Below, in pieces: positions 43,323 through 54,756 of a stretch of DNA of 64,000 bases (positions are counted from its first letter, which is position 1; every line of letters begins with the position of its first letter). Both the position numbers and the translations under genes were made by a program. Source of the DNA: Ryuthela nishihirai. Its lineage: Eukaryota; Arthropoda; Arachnida; Araneae; Heptathelidae. The stretch covers positions 45,354,307-45,418,306 of the forward strand of contig JAWZYU010000020.1 in assembly GCA_038380435.1 (NCBI GenBank), written 5' to 3'. The notes under the pieces are model-generated. The model saw nothing but the letters and a program-made list of their open reading frames with translations, did no database searches and was not told where the DNA came from.

Positions 43323-46300
43323 GAGTGGCGAGTTGGCAAAATCTAGGGACAGTTGGCAAAATTCGGAGTGACTTGACAAAATCTTGGGGAGTTGTCACAA
43401 TTCAGCTGAGATGTAAAAATTGGGATTTTTTCTGTAAAATTATGGCGAGTTGGCAAAATCAGGGGCAGTTGGTAAAATTCGGAGTGACTTGGCAAAATTC
43501 AGATGAGATGTAAAAATTGGGATTTTTTTCTGTAAAATTATGGCGAGTTGACAAAATTCGGAGTGACTTGGCAAAATCGTGGGGAGTTGGCAAAATTCAG
43601 CTGAGATGTAAAAATTGGGATTTTTTCTGTAAAATTATGGCGAGTTGGCAAAATCAGGGGCAGTTGGTAAAATTCGGAGTGACTTGGCAAAATTCAGATG
43701 AGATGTAAAAATTGGGATTTTTTCTGTAAAATTATGGCGAGTTGGCAAAATTCGGAGTGACTTGGCAAAATCGTGGGGAGTTGTCAAAATTCAGTTGAGA
43801 TGTAAAAATTGGGATTTTTTTCTGTAAAATTATGGCGAGTTGGCAAAATTCAGATGAGATGAAAAATTGGGATTTTTTTTCTGTAAAATTATGGCGAGTT
43901 GGCAAAATTCGGAGTGACTTGGCAAAATCGTGTGGTGTTGGCAAAATTCACTTGAGATGTAAAAATTGGGATTTTTTTCTGTAAAATTATGGCGAGTTGG
44001 CAAAACTTAGGGAGTTGGCAAAATCAGGGGCAGTTGGTAAAATTCGGAGTGACTTGGCAAAATTCAGATGAGATGTAAAAATTGGGGTTTTTTTCTGTAA
44101 AATTATGGCGAGTTGGCAAAATTCGGAGTGACTTGGCAAAATCGTGGGGAATTGGCAAAATTCAGGTGAGATGTAAAAATTTGGGTTTTTTTTCTGTAAA
44201 ATTATGGCGAGTTGGCAAAATCAGGGGCAGTTGGTAAAATTCGGAGTGACTTGGCAAAATTCAGATGAGATGTAAAAATTGGGATTTTTTTCTGTAAAAT
44301 TATGGCGAGTTGGCAAAACTTAGGGAGTTGGCAAAATCAGGGGCAGTTGGTAAAATTCGGAGTGACTTGGCAAAATTCAGATGAGATGTAAAAATTGGGA
44401 TTTTTTTCTTTAAAATTATGGCGAGTTGGCAAAACTTAGGGAGTTGGCAAAATCTAGGGACAGTTGGTAAAATTCGGAGTGACTTGGCAAAATTCAGATG
44501 AGATGTAAAAATTGGGATTTTTTTCTTTAAAATTATGGCGAGTTGACAAAACTTAGGGAATTGGCAAAATCTAGGGACAGTTGGCAAAATTCGGAGTGAC
44601 TTGACAAAATCTTGGGGAGTTGTCAAAATTCAGTTGAGATGTAAAAATTGGGATTTTTTCTGTAAAATTATGGCGAGTTGGCAAAATTCGGAGTGACTTG
44701 GCAAAATCGTGGGGAGTTGTCAAAATTCAGTTGAGATGTAAAAATTGGGATTTTTTTCTGTAAAATTATGGCGAGTTGGCAAAATTCAGATGAGATGAAA
44801 AATTGGGATTTTTTTCTGTAAAATTATGGCGAGTTGGCAAAATTCGGAGTGACTTGGCAAAATCGTGTGGTGTTGGCAAAATTCACTTGAGATGTAAAAA
44901 TTGGGATTTTTTTCTGTAAAATTATGGCGAGTTGGCAAAACTTAGGGAGTTGGCAAAATCAGGGGCAGTTGGTAAAATTCGGAGTGACTTGGCAAAATTC
45001 AGATGAGATGTAAAAATTGGGGTTTTTTTCTGTAAAATTATGGCGAGTTGGCAAAATTCGGAGTGACTTGGCAAAATCGTGGGGAGTTGGCAAAATTCAG
45101 GTGAGATGTAAAAATTTGGGTTTTTTTTCTGTAAAATTATGGCGAGTTGGCAAAATCAGGGGCAGTTCGTAAAATTCGGAGTGACTTGGCAAAATTCAGA
45201 TGAGATGTAAAAATTGGGATTTTTTTCTGTAAAATTATGGCGAGTTGGCAAAACTTAGGGAGTTGGCAAAATCTAGGGACAGTTGGTAAAATTCGGAGTG
45301 ACTTGCCAAAATTCAGATGAGATGTAAAAATTGGGATTTTTTTCTTTAAAATTATGGCGAGTTGACAAAACTTAGGGAATTGGCAAAATCTAGGGACAGT
45401 TGGCAAAATTCGGAGTGACTTGACAAAATCTTGGGGAGTTGTCAAAATTCAGCTGAGATGTAAAAATTGGGATTTTTTTCTGTAAAATTATGGCGAGTTG
45501 ACAAAATTCGGAGTGACTTGGCAAAATCGTGGGGAGTTGGCAAAATTCAGTTGAGATGCAAAAATTGGGATTTTTTTCTGTAAAATTATGGCGAGTTGGC
45601 AAAACTTAGGGAATTGGCAAAATGAGGGGCAGTTGGTAAAATTCGGAGTGACTTGGCAAAATTCAGATGAGATGTAAAAATTGGGATTTTTTTCTGTAAA
45701 ATTATGGCGAGTTGGCAAAATTCGGAGTGACTTGGCAAAATCGTGGGGAGTTGGCAAAATTCAGTTGAGATGTAAAAATTGGGATTTTTTTCTGTAAAAT
45801 TATGGCGAGTTGGCAAAACTTAGGGAGTTGGCAAAATCTAGGGACAGTTGGTAAAATTCGGAGTGGCTTGGCAAAATTCAGATGAGATGTAAAAATTGGG
45901 ATTTTTTTCTGTAAAATTATGGCGAGTTGGCAAAATTCGGAGTGACTTGGCAAAATCGTGGGGAGTTGTCAAAATTCAGTTGAGATGTAAAAATTGGGAT
46001 TTTTTTCTGTAAAATTATGGCGAGTTGGCAAAACTTAGGGAGTTGGCAAAATCTAGGGACAGTTGGTAAAATTCGGATGAGATGTAAAAATTGGGATTTT
46101 TTTCTGTAAAATTATGGCGAGTTGGCAAAACTTAGGGAGTTGGCAAAATCTAGGGACAGTTGGTAAAATTCGGAGTGGCTTGGCAAAATTCAGATGAGAT
46201 GTAAAAATTGGGATTTTTTTCTGTAAAATTATGGCGAGTTGGCAAAATTCGGAGTGACTTGGCAAAATCGTGTGGAGTTGGCAAAATTCACTTGAGATGT

Positions 46301-49300
46301 AAAAATTGGGATTTTTTTCTGTAAAATTATGGCGAGTTGGCAAAACTTAGGGAATTGGCAAAATGAGGGGCAGTTGGTAAAATTCGGAGTGACTTGGCAA
46401 AATTCAGATGAGATGTAAAAATTGGGATTGTTTTCTGTAAAATTATGGCGAGTTGGCAAAATTCGGAGTGACTTGGCAAAATCGTGGGGAGTTGTCAAAA
46501 TTCAGTTGAGATGTAAAAATTGGGATTTTTTTCTGTAAAATTATGGCGAGTTGGCAAAATTCGGAGTGACTTGGCAAAATCGTGGGGAGTTGGCAAAATT
46601 CAGTTGAGATGTAAAAATTGGGATTTTTTTCTGTAAAATTATGGCGAGTTGGCAAAACTTAGGGAGTTGGCAAAATCTAGGGACAGTTGGTAAAATTCGG
46701 AGTGGCTTGGCAAAATTCAGATGAGATGTAAAAATTGGGATTTTTTTCTGTAAAATTATGGCGAGTTGGCAAAATTCGGAGTGACTTGGCAAAATCGTGT
46801 GGAGTTGGCAAAATTCAGTTGAGATGTAAAAATTGGGATTTTTTTCTGTAAAATTATGGCGAGTTGGCAAAACTTAGGGAATTGGCAAAATCAGGGACAG
46901 TTGGTAAAATTCGGAGTGACTTGGCAAAATTCAGATGAGATGTAAAAATTGGGATTTTTTTCTGTAAAATTATGGCGAGTTGGCAAAATTCGGAGTGACT
47001 TGGCAAAATCGTGGGGAGTTGTCAAAATTCAGTTGAGATGTAAAAATTGGGATTTTTTTCTGTAAAATTATGGCGAGTTGGCAAAACTTAGGGAGTTGGC
47101 AAAATCTAGGGACAGTTGGTAAAATTCGGATGAGATGTAAAAATTGGGATTTTTTTCTGTAAAATTATGGCGAGTTGGCAAAACTTAGGGAGTTGGCAAA
47201 ATCTAGGGACAGTTGGTAAAATTCGGAGTGGCTTGGCAAAATTCAGATGAGATGTAAAAATTGGGATTTTTTTCTGTAAAATTATGGCGAGTTGGCAAAA
47301 TTCGGAGTGACTTGGCAAAATCGTGTGGAGTTGGCAAAATTCACTTGAGATGTAAAAATTGGGATTTTTTTCTGTAAAATTATGGCGAGTTGGCAAAACT
47401 TAGGGAATTGGCAAAATGAGGGGCAGTTGGTAAAATTCGGAGTGACTTGGCAAAATTCAGATGAGATGTAAAAATTGGGATTGTTTTCTGTAAAATTATG
47501 GCGAGTTGGCAAAATTCGGAGTGACTTGGCAAAATCGTGGGGAGTTGTCAAAATTCAGTTGAGATGTAAAAATTGGGATTTTTTTCTGTAAAATTATGGC
47601 GAGTTGGCAAAACTTAGGGAGTTGGCAAAATCTAGGGACAGTTGGTAAAATTCGGAGTGGCTTGGCAAAATTCAGATGAGATGTAAAAATTGGGATTTTT
47701 TTCTGTAAAATTATGGCGAGTTGGCAAAACTTAGGGAATTGGCAAAATGAGGGGCAGTTGGTAAAATTCGGAGTGACTTGGCAAAATTCAGATGAGATGT
47801 AAAAATTGGGATTTTTTTCTGTAAAATTATGGCGAGTTGGCAAAATTCGGAGTGACTTGGCAAAATCGTGGGGAGTTGTCAAAATTCAGTTGAGATGTAA
47901 AAATTGGGATTTTTTTCTGTAAAATTATGGCGAGTTGGCAAAACTTAGGGAGTTGGCAAAATCTAGGGACAGTTGGTAAAATTCGGAGTGGCTTGGCAAA
48001 ATTCAGATGAGATGTAAAAATTGGGATTTTTTTCTGTAAAATTATGGCGAGTTGGCAAAATTCGGAGTGACGGCAAAATCGTGGGGAGTTGTCAAAATTC
48101 AGTTGAGATGTAAAAATTGGGATTTTTTTCTGTAAAATTATGGCGAGTTGGCAAAACTTAGGGAGTTGGCAAAATCTAGGGACAGTTGGTAAAATTCGGA
48201 GTGGCTTGGCAAAATTCAGATGAGATGTAAAAATTGGGATTTTTTTCTGTAAAATTATGGCGAGTTGGCAAAATTCGGAGTGACTTGGCAAAATCGTGTG
48301 GAGTTGGCAAAATCGTGTGGAGTTGGCAAAATTCACTTGAGATGTAAAAATTGGGATTTTTTTCTGTAAAATTATGGCGAGTTGGCAAAACTTAGGGAGT
48401 TGGCAAAATCAGGGGCAGTTGGTAAAATTCGGAGTGACTTGGCAAAATTCAGATGAGATGTAAAAATTGGGATTTTTTTCTGTAAAATTATGGCGAGTTG
48501 GCAAAATTCGGAGTGACTTGGCAAAATCGTGGGGAGTTGTCAAAATTCAGTTGAGATGTAAAAATTGGGATTTTTTTCTGTAAAATTATGGCGAGTTGGC
48601 AAAACTTAGGGAGTTGGCAAAATCTAGGGACAGTTGGTAAAATTCGGAGTGGCTTGGCAAAATTCAGATGAGATGTAAAAATTGGGATTTTTTTCTGTAA
48701 AATTATGGCGAGTTGGCAAAATTCGGAGTGATTTGGCAAAATCGTGTGGAGTTGGCAAAATTCACTTGAGATGTAAAAATTGGGATTTTTTTCTGTAAAA
48801 TTATGGCGAGTTGGCAAAACTTAGGGAGTTGGCAAAATCAGGGGCAGTTGGTAAAATTCGGAGTGACTTGGCAAAATTCAGATGAGATGTAAAAATTGGG
48901 ATTTTTTTCTGTAAAATTATGGCGAGTTGGCAAAATTCGGAGTGACTTGGCAAAATCGTGTGGAGTTGGCAAAATTCAGTTGAGATGTAAAAATTGGGAT
49001 TTTTTTTCTGTAAAATTATGGCGAGTTGGCAAAACTTAGGGAGTTGGCAAAATCTAGGGACAGTTGGTAAAATTCGGAGTGGCTTGGCAAAATTCAGATG
49101 AGATGTAAAAATTGGGATTTTTTTCTGTAAAATTATGGCGAGTTGGCAAAATTCGGAGTGACTTGGCAAAATCGTGTGGAGTTGGCAAAATTCAGTTGAG
49201 ATGTAAAAATTGGGATTTTTTTTCTGTAAAATTATGGCGAGTTGGCAAAACTTAGGGAGTTGGCAAAATCTAGGGGCAGTTGGTAAAATTCGGAGTGGCT

Positions 49301-52300
49301 TGGCAAAATTCAGATGAGATGTAAAAATTGGGATTTTTTTCTGTAAAATTATGGCGAGTTGGCAAAATTCGGAGTGACTTGGCAAAATCGTGGGGAGTTG
49401 TCAAAATTCAGTTGAGATGTAAAAATTGGGATTTTTTTCTGTAAAATTATGGCGAGTTGGCAAAACTTAGGGAGTTGGCAAAATCTAGGGACAGTTGGTA
49501 AAATTCGGAGTGGCTTGGCAAAATTCAGATGAGATCTAAAAATTGGGATTTTTTTCTGTAAAATTATGGCGAGTTGGCAAAATTCGGAGTGACTTGGCAA
49601 AATCGTGTGGAGTTGGCAAAATTCACTTGAGATGTAAAAATTGGGATTTTTTTCTGTAAAATTATGGCGAGTTGGCAAAACTTAGGGAGTTGGCAAAATC
49701 AGGGGCAGTTGGTAAAATTCGGAGTGACTTGGCAAAATTCAGATGAGATGTAAAAATTGGGATTTTTTTCTGTAAAATTATGGCGAGTTGGCAAAATTCG
49801 GAGTGACTTGGCAAAATCGTGGGGAGTTGTCAAAATTCACTTGAGATGTAAAAATTGGGATTTTTTTCTGTAAAATTATGGCGAGTTGGCAAAACTTAGG
49901 GAGTTGGCAAAATCAGGGGCAGTTGGTAAAATTCGGAGTGACTTGGCAAAATTCAGATGAGATGTAAAAATTGGGATTTTTTTCTGTAAAATTATGGCGA
50001 GTTGGCAAAATTCGGAGTGACTTGGCAAAATCGTGGGGAGTTGTCAAAATTCAGTTGAGATGTAAAAATTGGGATTTTTTTCTGTAAAATTATGGCGAGT
50101 TGGCAAAACTTAGGGAGTTGGCAAAATCTAGGGACAGTTGGTAAAATTCGGAGTGGCTTGGCAAAATTCAGATGAGATGTAAAAATTGGGATTTTTTTCT
50201 GTAAAATTATGGCGAGTTGGCAAAATTCGGAGTGACTTGGCAAAATCGTGTGGAGTTGGCAAAATTCACTTGAGATGTAAAAATTGGGATTTTTTTCTGT
50301 AAAATTATGGCGAGTTGGCAAAACTTAGGGAGTTGGCAAAATCAGGGGCAGTTGGTAAAATTCGGAGTGACTTGGCAAAATTCAGATGAGATGTAAAAAT
50401 TGGGATTTTTTTCTGTAAAATTATGGCGAGTTGGCAAAATTCGGAGTGACTTGGCAAAATCGTGTGGAGTTGGCAAAATTCAGTTGAGATGTAAAAATTG
50501 GGATTTTTTTTCTGTAAAATTATGGCGAGTTGGCAAAACTTAGGGAGTTGGCAAAATCTAGGGACAGTTGGTAAAATTCGGAGTGGCTTGGCAAAATTCA
50601 GATGAGATGTAAAAATTGGGATTTTTTTCTGTAAAATTATGGCGAGTTGGCAAAATTCGGAGTGACTTGGCAAAATCGTGTGGAGTTGGCAAAATTCAGT
50701 TGAGATGTAAAAATTGGGATTTTTTTTCTGTAAAATTATGGCGAGTTGGCAAAACTTAGGGAGTTGGCAAAATCTAGGGGCAGTTGGTAAAATTCGGAGT
50801 GGCTTGGCAAAATTCAGATGAGATGTAAAAATTGGGATTTTTTTCTGTAAAATTATGGCGAGTTGACAAAATTCGGAGTGACTTGGCAAAATCGTGTGGA
50901 GTTGGCAAAATTCAGTTGAGATGTAAAAATTGGGATTTTTTTTCTGTAAAATTATGGCGAGTTGGCAAAACTTAGGGAGTTGGCAAAATCTAGGGACAGT
51001 TGGTAAAATTCGGAGTGGCTTGGCAAAATTCAGATGAGATGTAAAAATTGGGGTTTTTTTTCTGTAAAATTATGGCGAGTTGACAAAATTCGGAGTGACT
51101 TGGCAAAATCGTGGGGAGTTGGCAAAATTCAGGTGAGATGTAAAAATTTGGGTTTTTGTCTGTAAAATTATGGCGAGTTGGCAAAATCTAGGGGCAGTTG
51201 ACAAAATTCGGAGTGACTTGGCAAAATCGTGGAGAGTTGACAAAATTCAGGTGAGATGTAAAAATTGCAATCTTTTTTCTGTAAAATTGTGGCGTGTTGG
51301 CAAAATCGAGGCAACTTCGCAATATTTAGGAGAGTTGGCAAATCTTGGGGGAGTTGGCAAAGTTCAGAGTGGCTCTGCAAGAATCAGGTGAGATGCAAAA
51401 ATTTTGATTTTTTTTTTCTGTAAAATTGTGGCGAGATGGCAAAATCGAGAAAACTTGGCAAAATCTAGGGCAGTTGACAAAATTTGAATCCACTTGGTAA
51501 AATACGGGCGAGTTGTGAAAATTGGGATTGTTTTCGTAAAATTAAGGAGAGTTGACAAAATCGAAAATACTTGGCAAATTTTTGAGAGTTTCAAAAATTT
51601 GAAGTGATTTGGCAAATTCACGAAGGATGTAAAAATTGGGATTGTTTTGCAAAATTAAGGAGAGGTGGTAAAATCGAGGCAACTTGGCAAAATCGAAGGA
51701 AGTTGGCAAAACGGAAACCACTTGGTAAAGCACAGGCGAGTTGCAAAAATTGGGATTGGTTTTGTGAAATTAAGGTGAGTTGGAAAAACCGAGAACTCTT
51801 GGCAAAATTCGAATCCACTTAGTAAAATATAGGCGATTTGTGAAAATCGGGATTTATTTTGTGAAATTAAGGAGTGTTGGATAAATCGAGGAAACTTAAC
51901 AAAATGTATGTCAGTTTGCAAAATTCGAAGCCACTTGGTAAAATAGAGGGGAGTTGGGAAAATTGTGCCTTTATTGTGCAATTAAGGAGAGTTGATAAAA
52001 TTCGAAGAGACTTGGCAAATTCAGGAAAAATGTAAAAATTGCGATTTTTTTCTGTAAATATTATGGCGAGTTGGCAAAATGTAGGGGAGTTGGCAAAATT
52101 CGAATTCACTTGGTTAAATATAGGCTAGGCGTGATAATTGGAATTGGGTTTGTGAAATAAAGGATAGTTGAAAAAATGGAGAAAACTTGGCACAATATTG
52201 GGGAGTTCGAAAATTTTGAAGTGACTTGACAAATAAGGAGAGATGTAAAGATTGGATTGGGAATGGTTTTGTGAAATTAAGGAGAGTTGGCTAAATGAAG

Positions 52301-52490
52301 GGAAAATTCACACTTACTTGCTACAATTCAGAGAAGATGAAAATATTGGGATAATTCTGTGAAATTATAGTTAGTTGGAAAAACGTAAGTGAAATGGCAA
52401 AATGGAAGAAGTGAATTGTGAAAAATTGCCTCCTCCCCACGGAACGAAAATCTAGACATTATTTGTGCTCAGTTAGCAAAATTTGATTTT
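43323..52490. repeat. 9-kb higher-order satellite array
   Basis: Two monomer types alternate. Type A is 117 bp with six sub-repeats and type B is 98 bp with five. Each sub-repeat is about 18-22 bp around TTGGCAAAAT, and every monomer ends TTTTTTTCTGTAAAATTATG. The A+B dimer is 215 bp. Shortened A units (98 bp, one sub-repeat fewer) are frequent at the left. About 43323-51290 is regular, roughly 35-40 dimer equivalents. From 51290 to 52490 the units become increasingly degenerate. Long open frames on the reverse strand (up to 194 codons) result from the repeat being poor in reverse-strand stops, and I do not treat them as genes. The array lies in intron 1 of gene 2. Confidence 0.97.
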
Positions 52491-52715
52491 CGAGATTTGA
52501 TTTCTCCCCCCCCCCAACAACCATAGTCCTTCGCTACGCCTCTGTATTCAGGTTACGGCTCTCTGTACACCGGGCCACGGCGTAATATCCTATGTCACAG
52601 ACAGCGGATTTTCTAAAACCAACGGTGTTCGCAGGGAGTTAGCGAAGATAAATCTGAAAGCTGACACAAATGACAGTCGAACTTAAGAAGTGCAGATTAC
52701 CAGCTTTGCATGATA

Positions 52716-53379
52716 CCTGGAAGAGAGAAACTTGCAGATTCCTTACCTCTGTCTGGAACCACATATTTTGAACATCTAAAATATTAGAAAATGAGTGCGA
52801 TTTCTCTCATCTTAATGTACCTGTCAATATATAAGTTAATCTCTATCTTATCATATGCACATGAAATAATAACATATTGTGTTGTTAAATAGTTTGGAGG
52901 GTTTCTTATGAAATAGAAATGTTTTGGTCACGAATATCAACAGATGTGAACTTGCCATCTTATTTCAATATATAATATTATTCCTTGGAATTGGAGCAGG
53001 GGTTGACTCGGTCTGCAGCATCTGATTCAGTTTTTTTTTTTACAAATAATGAGCACTTTTTTTTTGCCACAAAATGGGAAATGGGTTAAACATCGGTTTG
53101 GCTAGTCAATCAAAATGTAATACAGCTCGTATGGTCAAAATTTTAGAATTGGACAGTTGGTCGATTGACCATTCGAAAATATCTTTACAATCCTCATGGT
53201 TAAAAACTATGCTAATATCAGTGTTGGCGAGACGAATATGTTTATTCTCCACTTTCTGGTTCTACTCTTAATCAGATTTCACAGGTCATCAAATAACTTG
53301 CCATGATGGTCTTAACCAAAGTAAACCTCTGCCTGCTTTAAGAATTTTCTCCCCTAACTCTCGTTCTCTTCTTGGAGAG
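52716..53379. other. Intron, nothing recognised
   Basis: AT-rich. T runs near 53030 and 53056. No supported frame. Confidence 0.4.
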
Positions 53380-54040
53380 AAGGAAGGCATAGATGGATCT
53401 GGAAATGCCGCCGTCCGTAGGATGGGTTATAAAACCGTGGCCTGTGTGCGGAAGACCCATATGTTGGGTTGGGTTGTTTTACCTCTGAGCGGCACTTTTT
53501 TGCACACCACGGGCTAAATGGCTAGGTCACATGGACCCCGAAGGCTCAGAGAAGGTTGGGGGAGGGGACCCACTGGAACAGTGTTGGGAGACAGATGATA
53601 GCCTCCCGTCAAGGCCATCCAGCGTGTTCTTTAACGTGCATAGGGTATGGCTCTCCCGCACACGGAGCCACGGCTTAACGTCCCATCCGACGGACGGTGA
53701 CCTTTCCAAGCCCATCGGTGTCCCCTACTGACCGTGGGCAGGGCGGGGAATTTTTTGCGGAGATAAATCTCAACGCTGACCCAGCTGGGACTCGAACCTG
53801 GGAACTACAGATTACGATCCTGGCGCGCTACCGACTGAGCCACCCCCGCCCCAAAGACCCATACACTGTACACGTTAAATAACACGCTGGATGGCTTTAA
53901 AGAGAGGCTTACATCTGTCTCCTAATAGCTGTCTAGTAGATTCCCTTCCCCAACCTTCTCTAAGCCTTTAGGGTCCTTGTGACTTGACACGTTGAGTCCA
54001 TTATGTGCAAAAAAGTGCTGTCCAGAGGTAAATCAACCCA
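53380..54040 (+). mobile_element. SINE A, old copy split by a young SINE A
   Basis: The left part has GCCGCCGTCCGTAGGATGGG and the right part resumes with CGTTAAATAACACGCTGGATG, ending AGGTAAATCAACCC. Confidence 0.85.
53462..53853 (-). mobile_element. SINE A inserted antisense in SINE A
   Basis: Target duplication AAGACCCATA at 53452-53461 and 53854-53863, from the host SINE's central region. Confidence 0.94.
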
Positions 54041-54159
54041 AAGCTAATTTCCTTCTCTTACAAATTCGCATCAGTGGAACCTTCACTTCGTGAATTCCAA
54101 ACATTCACTGCGTGATTTTTTCGACTAGAAAAGGAAACAGATAAGCTTACAAAAGCGGT

Positions 54160-54260
54160 AAACATTGGGTGGGAAATTAAGCCGTGGTTCATGGTACAAA
54201 GAGACCTCCCTGTGCACGTTAAATGGCTTAACAACTAGGCTTCCAATGTCTCATAAAAGC
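54160..54260 (+). mobile_element. SINE A, old central fragment
   Basis: Shows GGGAAATTAAGCCGTGGTTC and CCTGTGCACGTTAAATGGC. Confidence 0.7.
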
Positions 54261-54436
54261 TTACCCATAATACCTTACCCATAACAAATAAATTAGTAAA
54301 CAGCATTTATTATCAAATATCAGTTCTTCGCAGACAAAAATTTCAAAGATAAAGTCTTTTCCGTCGTCGTTTTTAATAAGAAATTTACTTTTACAAATAC
54401 GTTGTAGGTTATTTTAAAGCAGCATTATTTTCAAAC

Positions 54437-54756
54437 GCCGTCCCGTGGCCGAATGATTAGCGCACTTGACTACTGATCTAATAGACCTGGGTTCGATCCC
54501 TGAGTAAAACTGGATGCTTGTAACAAAAAGCATCCATGTTTTACCCGGGTGAATCATCCATGTTTCTGCTGAGGTCCCGCCATCCTCTCAGACCTTCTAC
54601 TGTGGCATACACACTATCGTATCAGAATAATTTGACCACCTACCATAGTATATGTATTGTAGGTGGTCATATTATTATGATAAGATTGTGTAAACTGACA
54701 GACTCCTCTCAGACTTCTGTGGCAAGCAGCTGCTTGAGGAGGTATTTGTTTTCAAT
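54437..54756 (+). mobile_element. SINE B carrying a palindromic MITE
   Basis: Head GCCGTCCCGTGGCCGAATG and B box GGGTTCGATCCC; it ends GGCAAGCAGCTGCTTGAGG. TTTTCAA flanks both sides. The body is interrupted at GGCA/TA by the 81-bp element listed next. Confidence 0.92.
54610..54690. mobile_element. 81-bp TA-flanked palindromic MITE
   Basis: Arms of about 33 bp start CACACTATCGTATCAGAATA and are complemented at the right by GATAAGATTGTG. The inner part GACCACCTAC / GTAGGTGGTC is perfect. TA at 54608-54609 and 54691-54692 is the target duplication, and removing the element restores the SINE B sequence. GACCACCTACC also occurs at the end of the Tc1-like remnant at 34592 (ATTATGACCACCTACC), suggesting a shared terminal repeat. 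Confidence 0.92.

Larger units (their letters stand above)
42783..52715 (-). mobile_element. SINE A, old copy split by a SINE and the satellite
   Basis: Three colinear pieces of one reverse SINE A remain. 42783-42807 is the tail, 43192-43322 is the 3' half ending at AGACAGATGGTAACCTCTCG, and about 52545-52715 is the central part to the head (GTTACGGCTCTCTGTACACC, GATAAATCTGAAAGCTGAC). A + SINE lies between pieces 1 and 2, and a 9-kb satellite between pieces 2 and 3. About 30 bp of SINE consensus is missing at the satellite junction. Confidence 0.8.

Noticed and set aside
43323..51400. Reverse-strand proteins of 70-194 residues
   Set aside because: Entirely inside a satellite with a period not divisible by three, with no start context or conserved termini. 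They reflect repeat composition.
43323..52490. Centromeric satellite
   Set aside because: Cannot be judged from one 9-kb array within an apparent intron; no centromere marker is visible.
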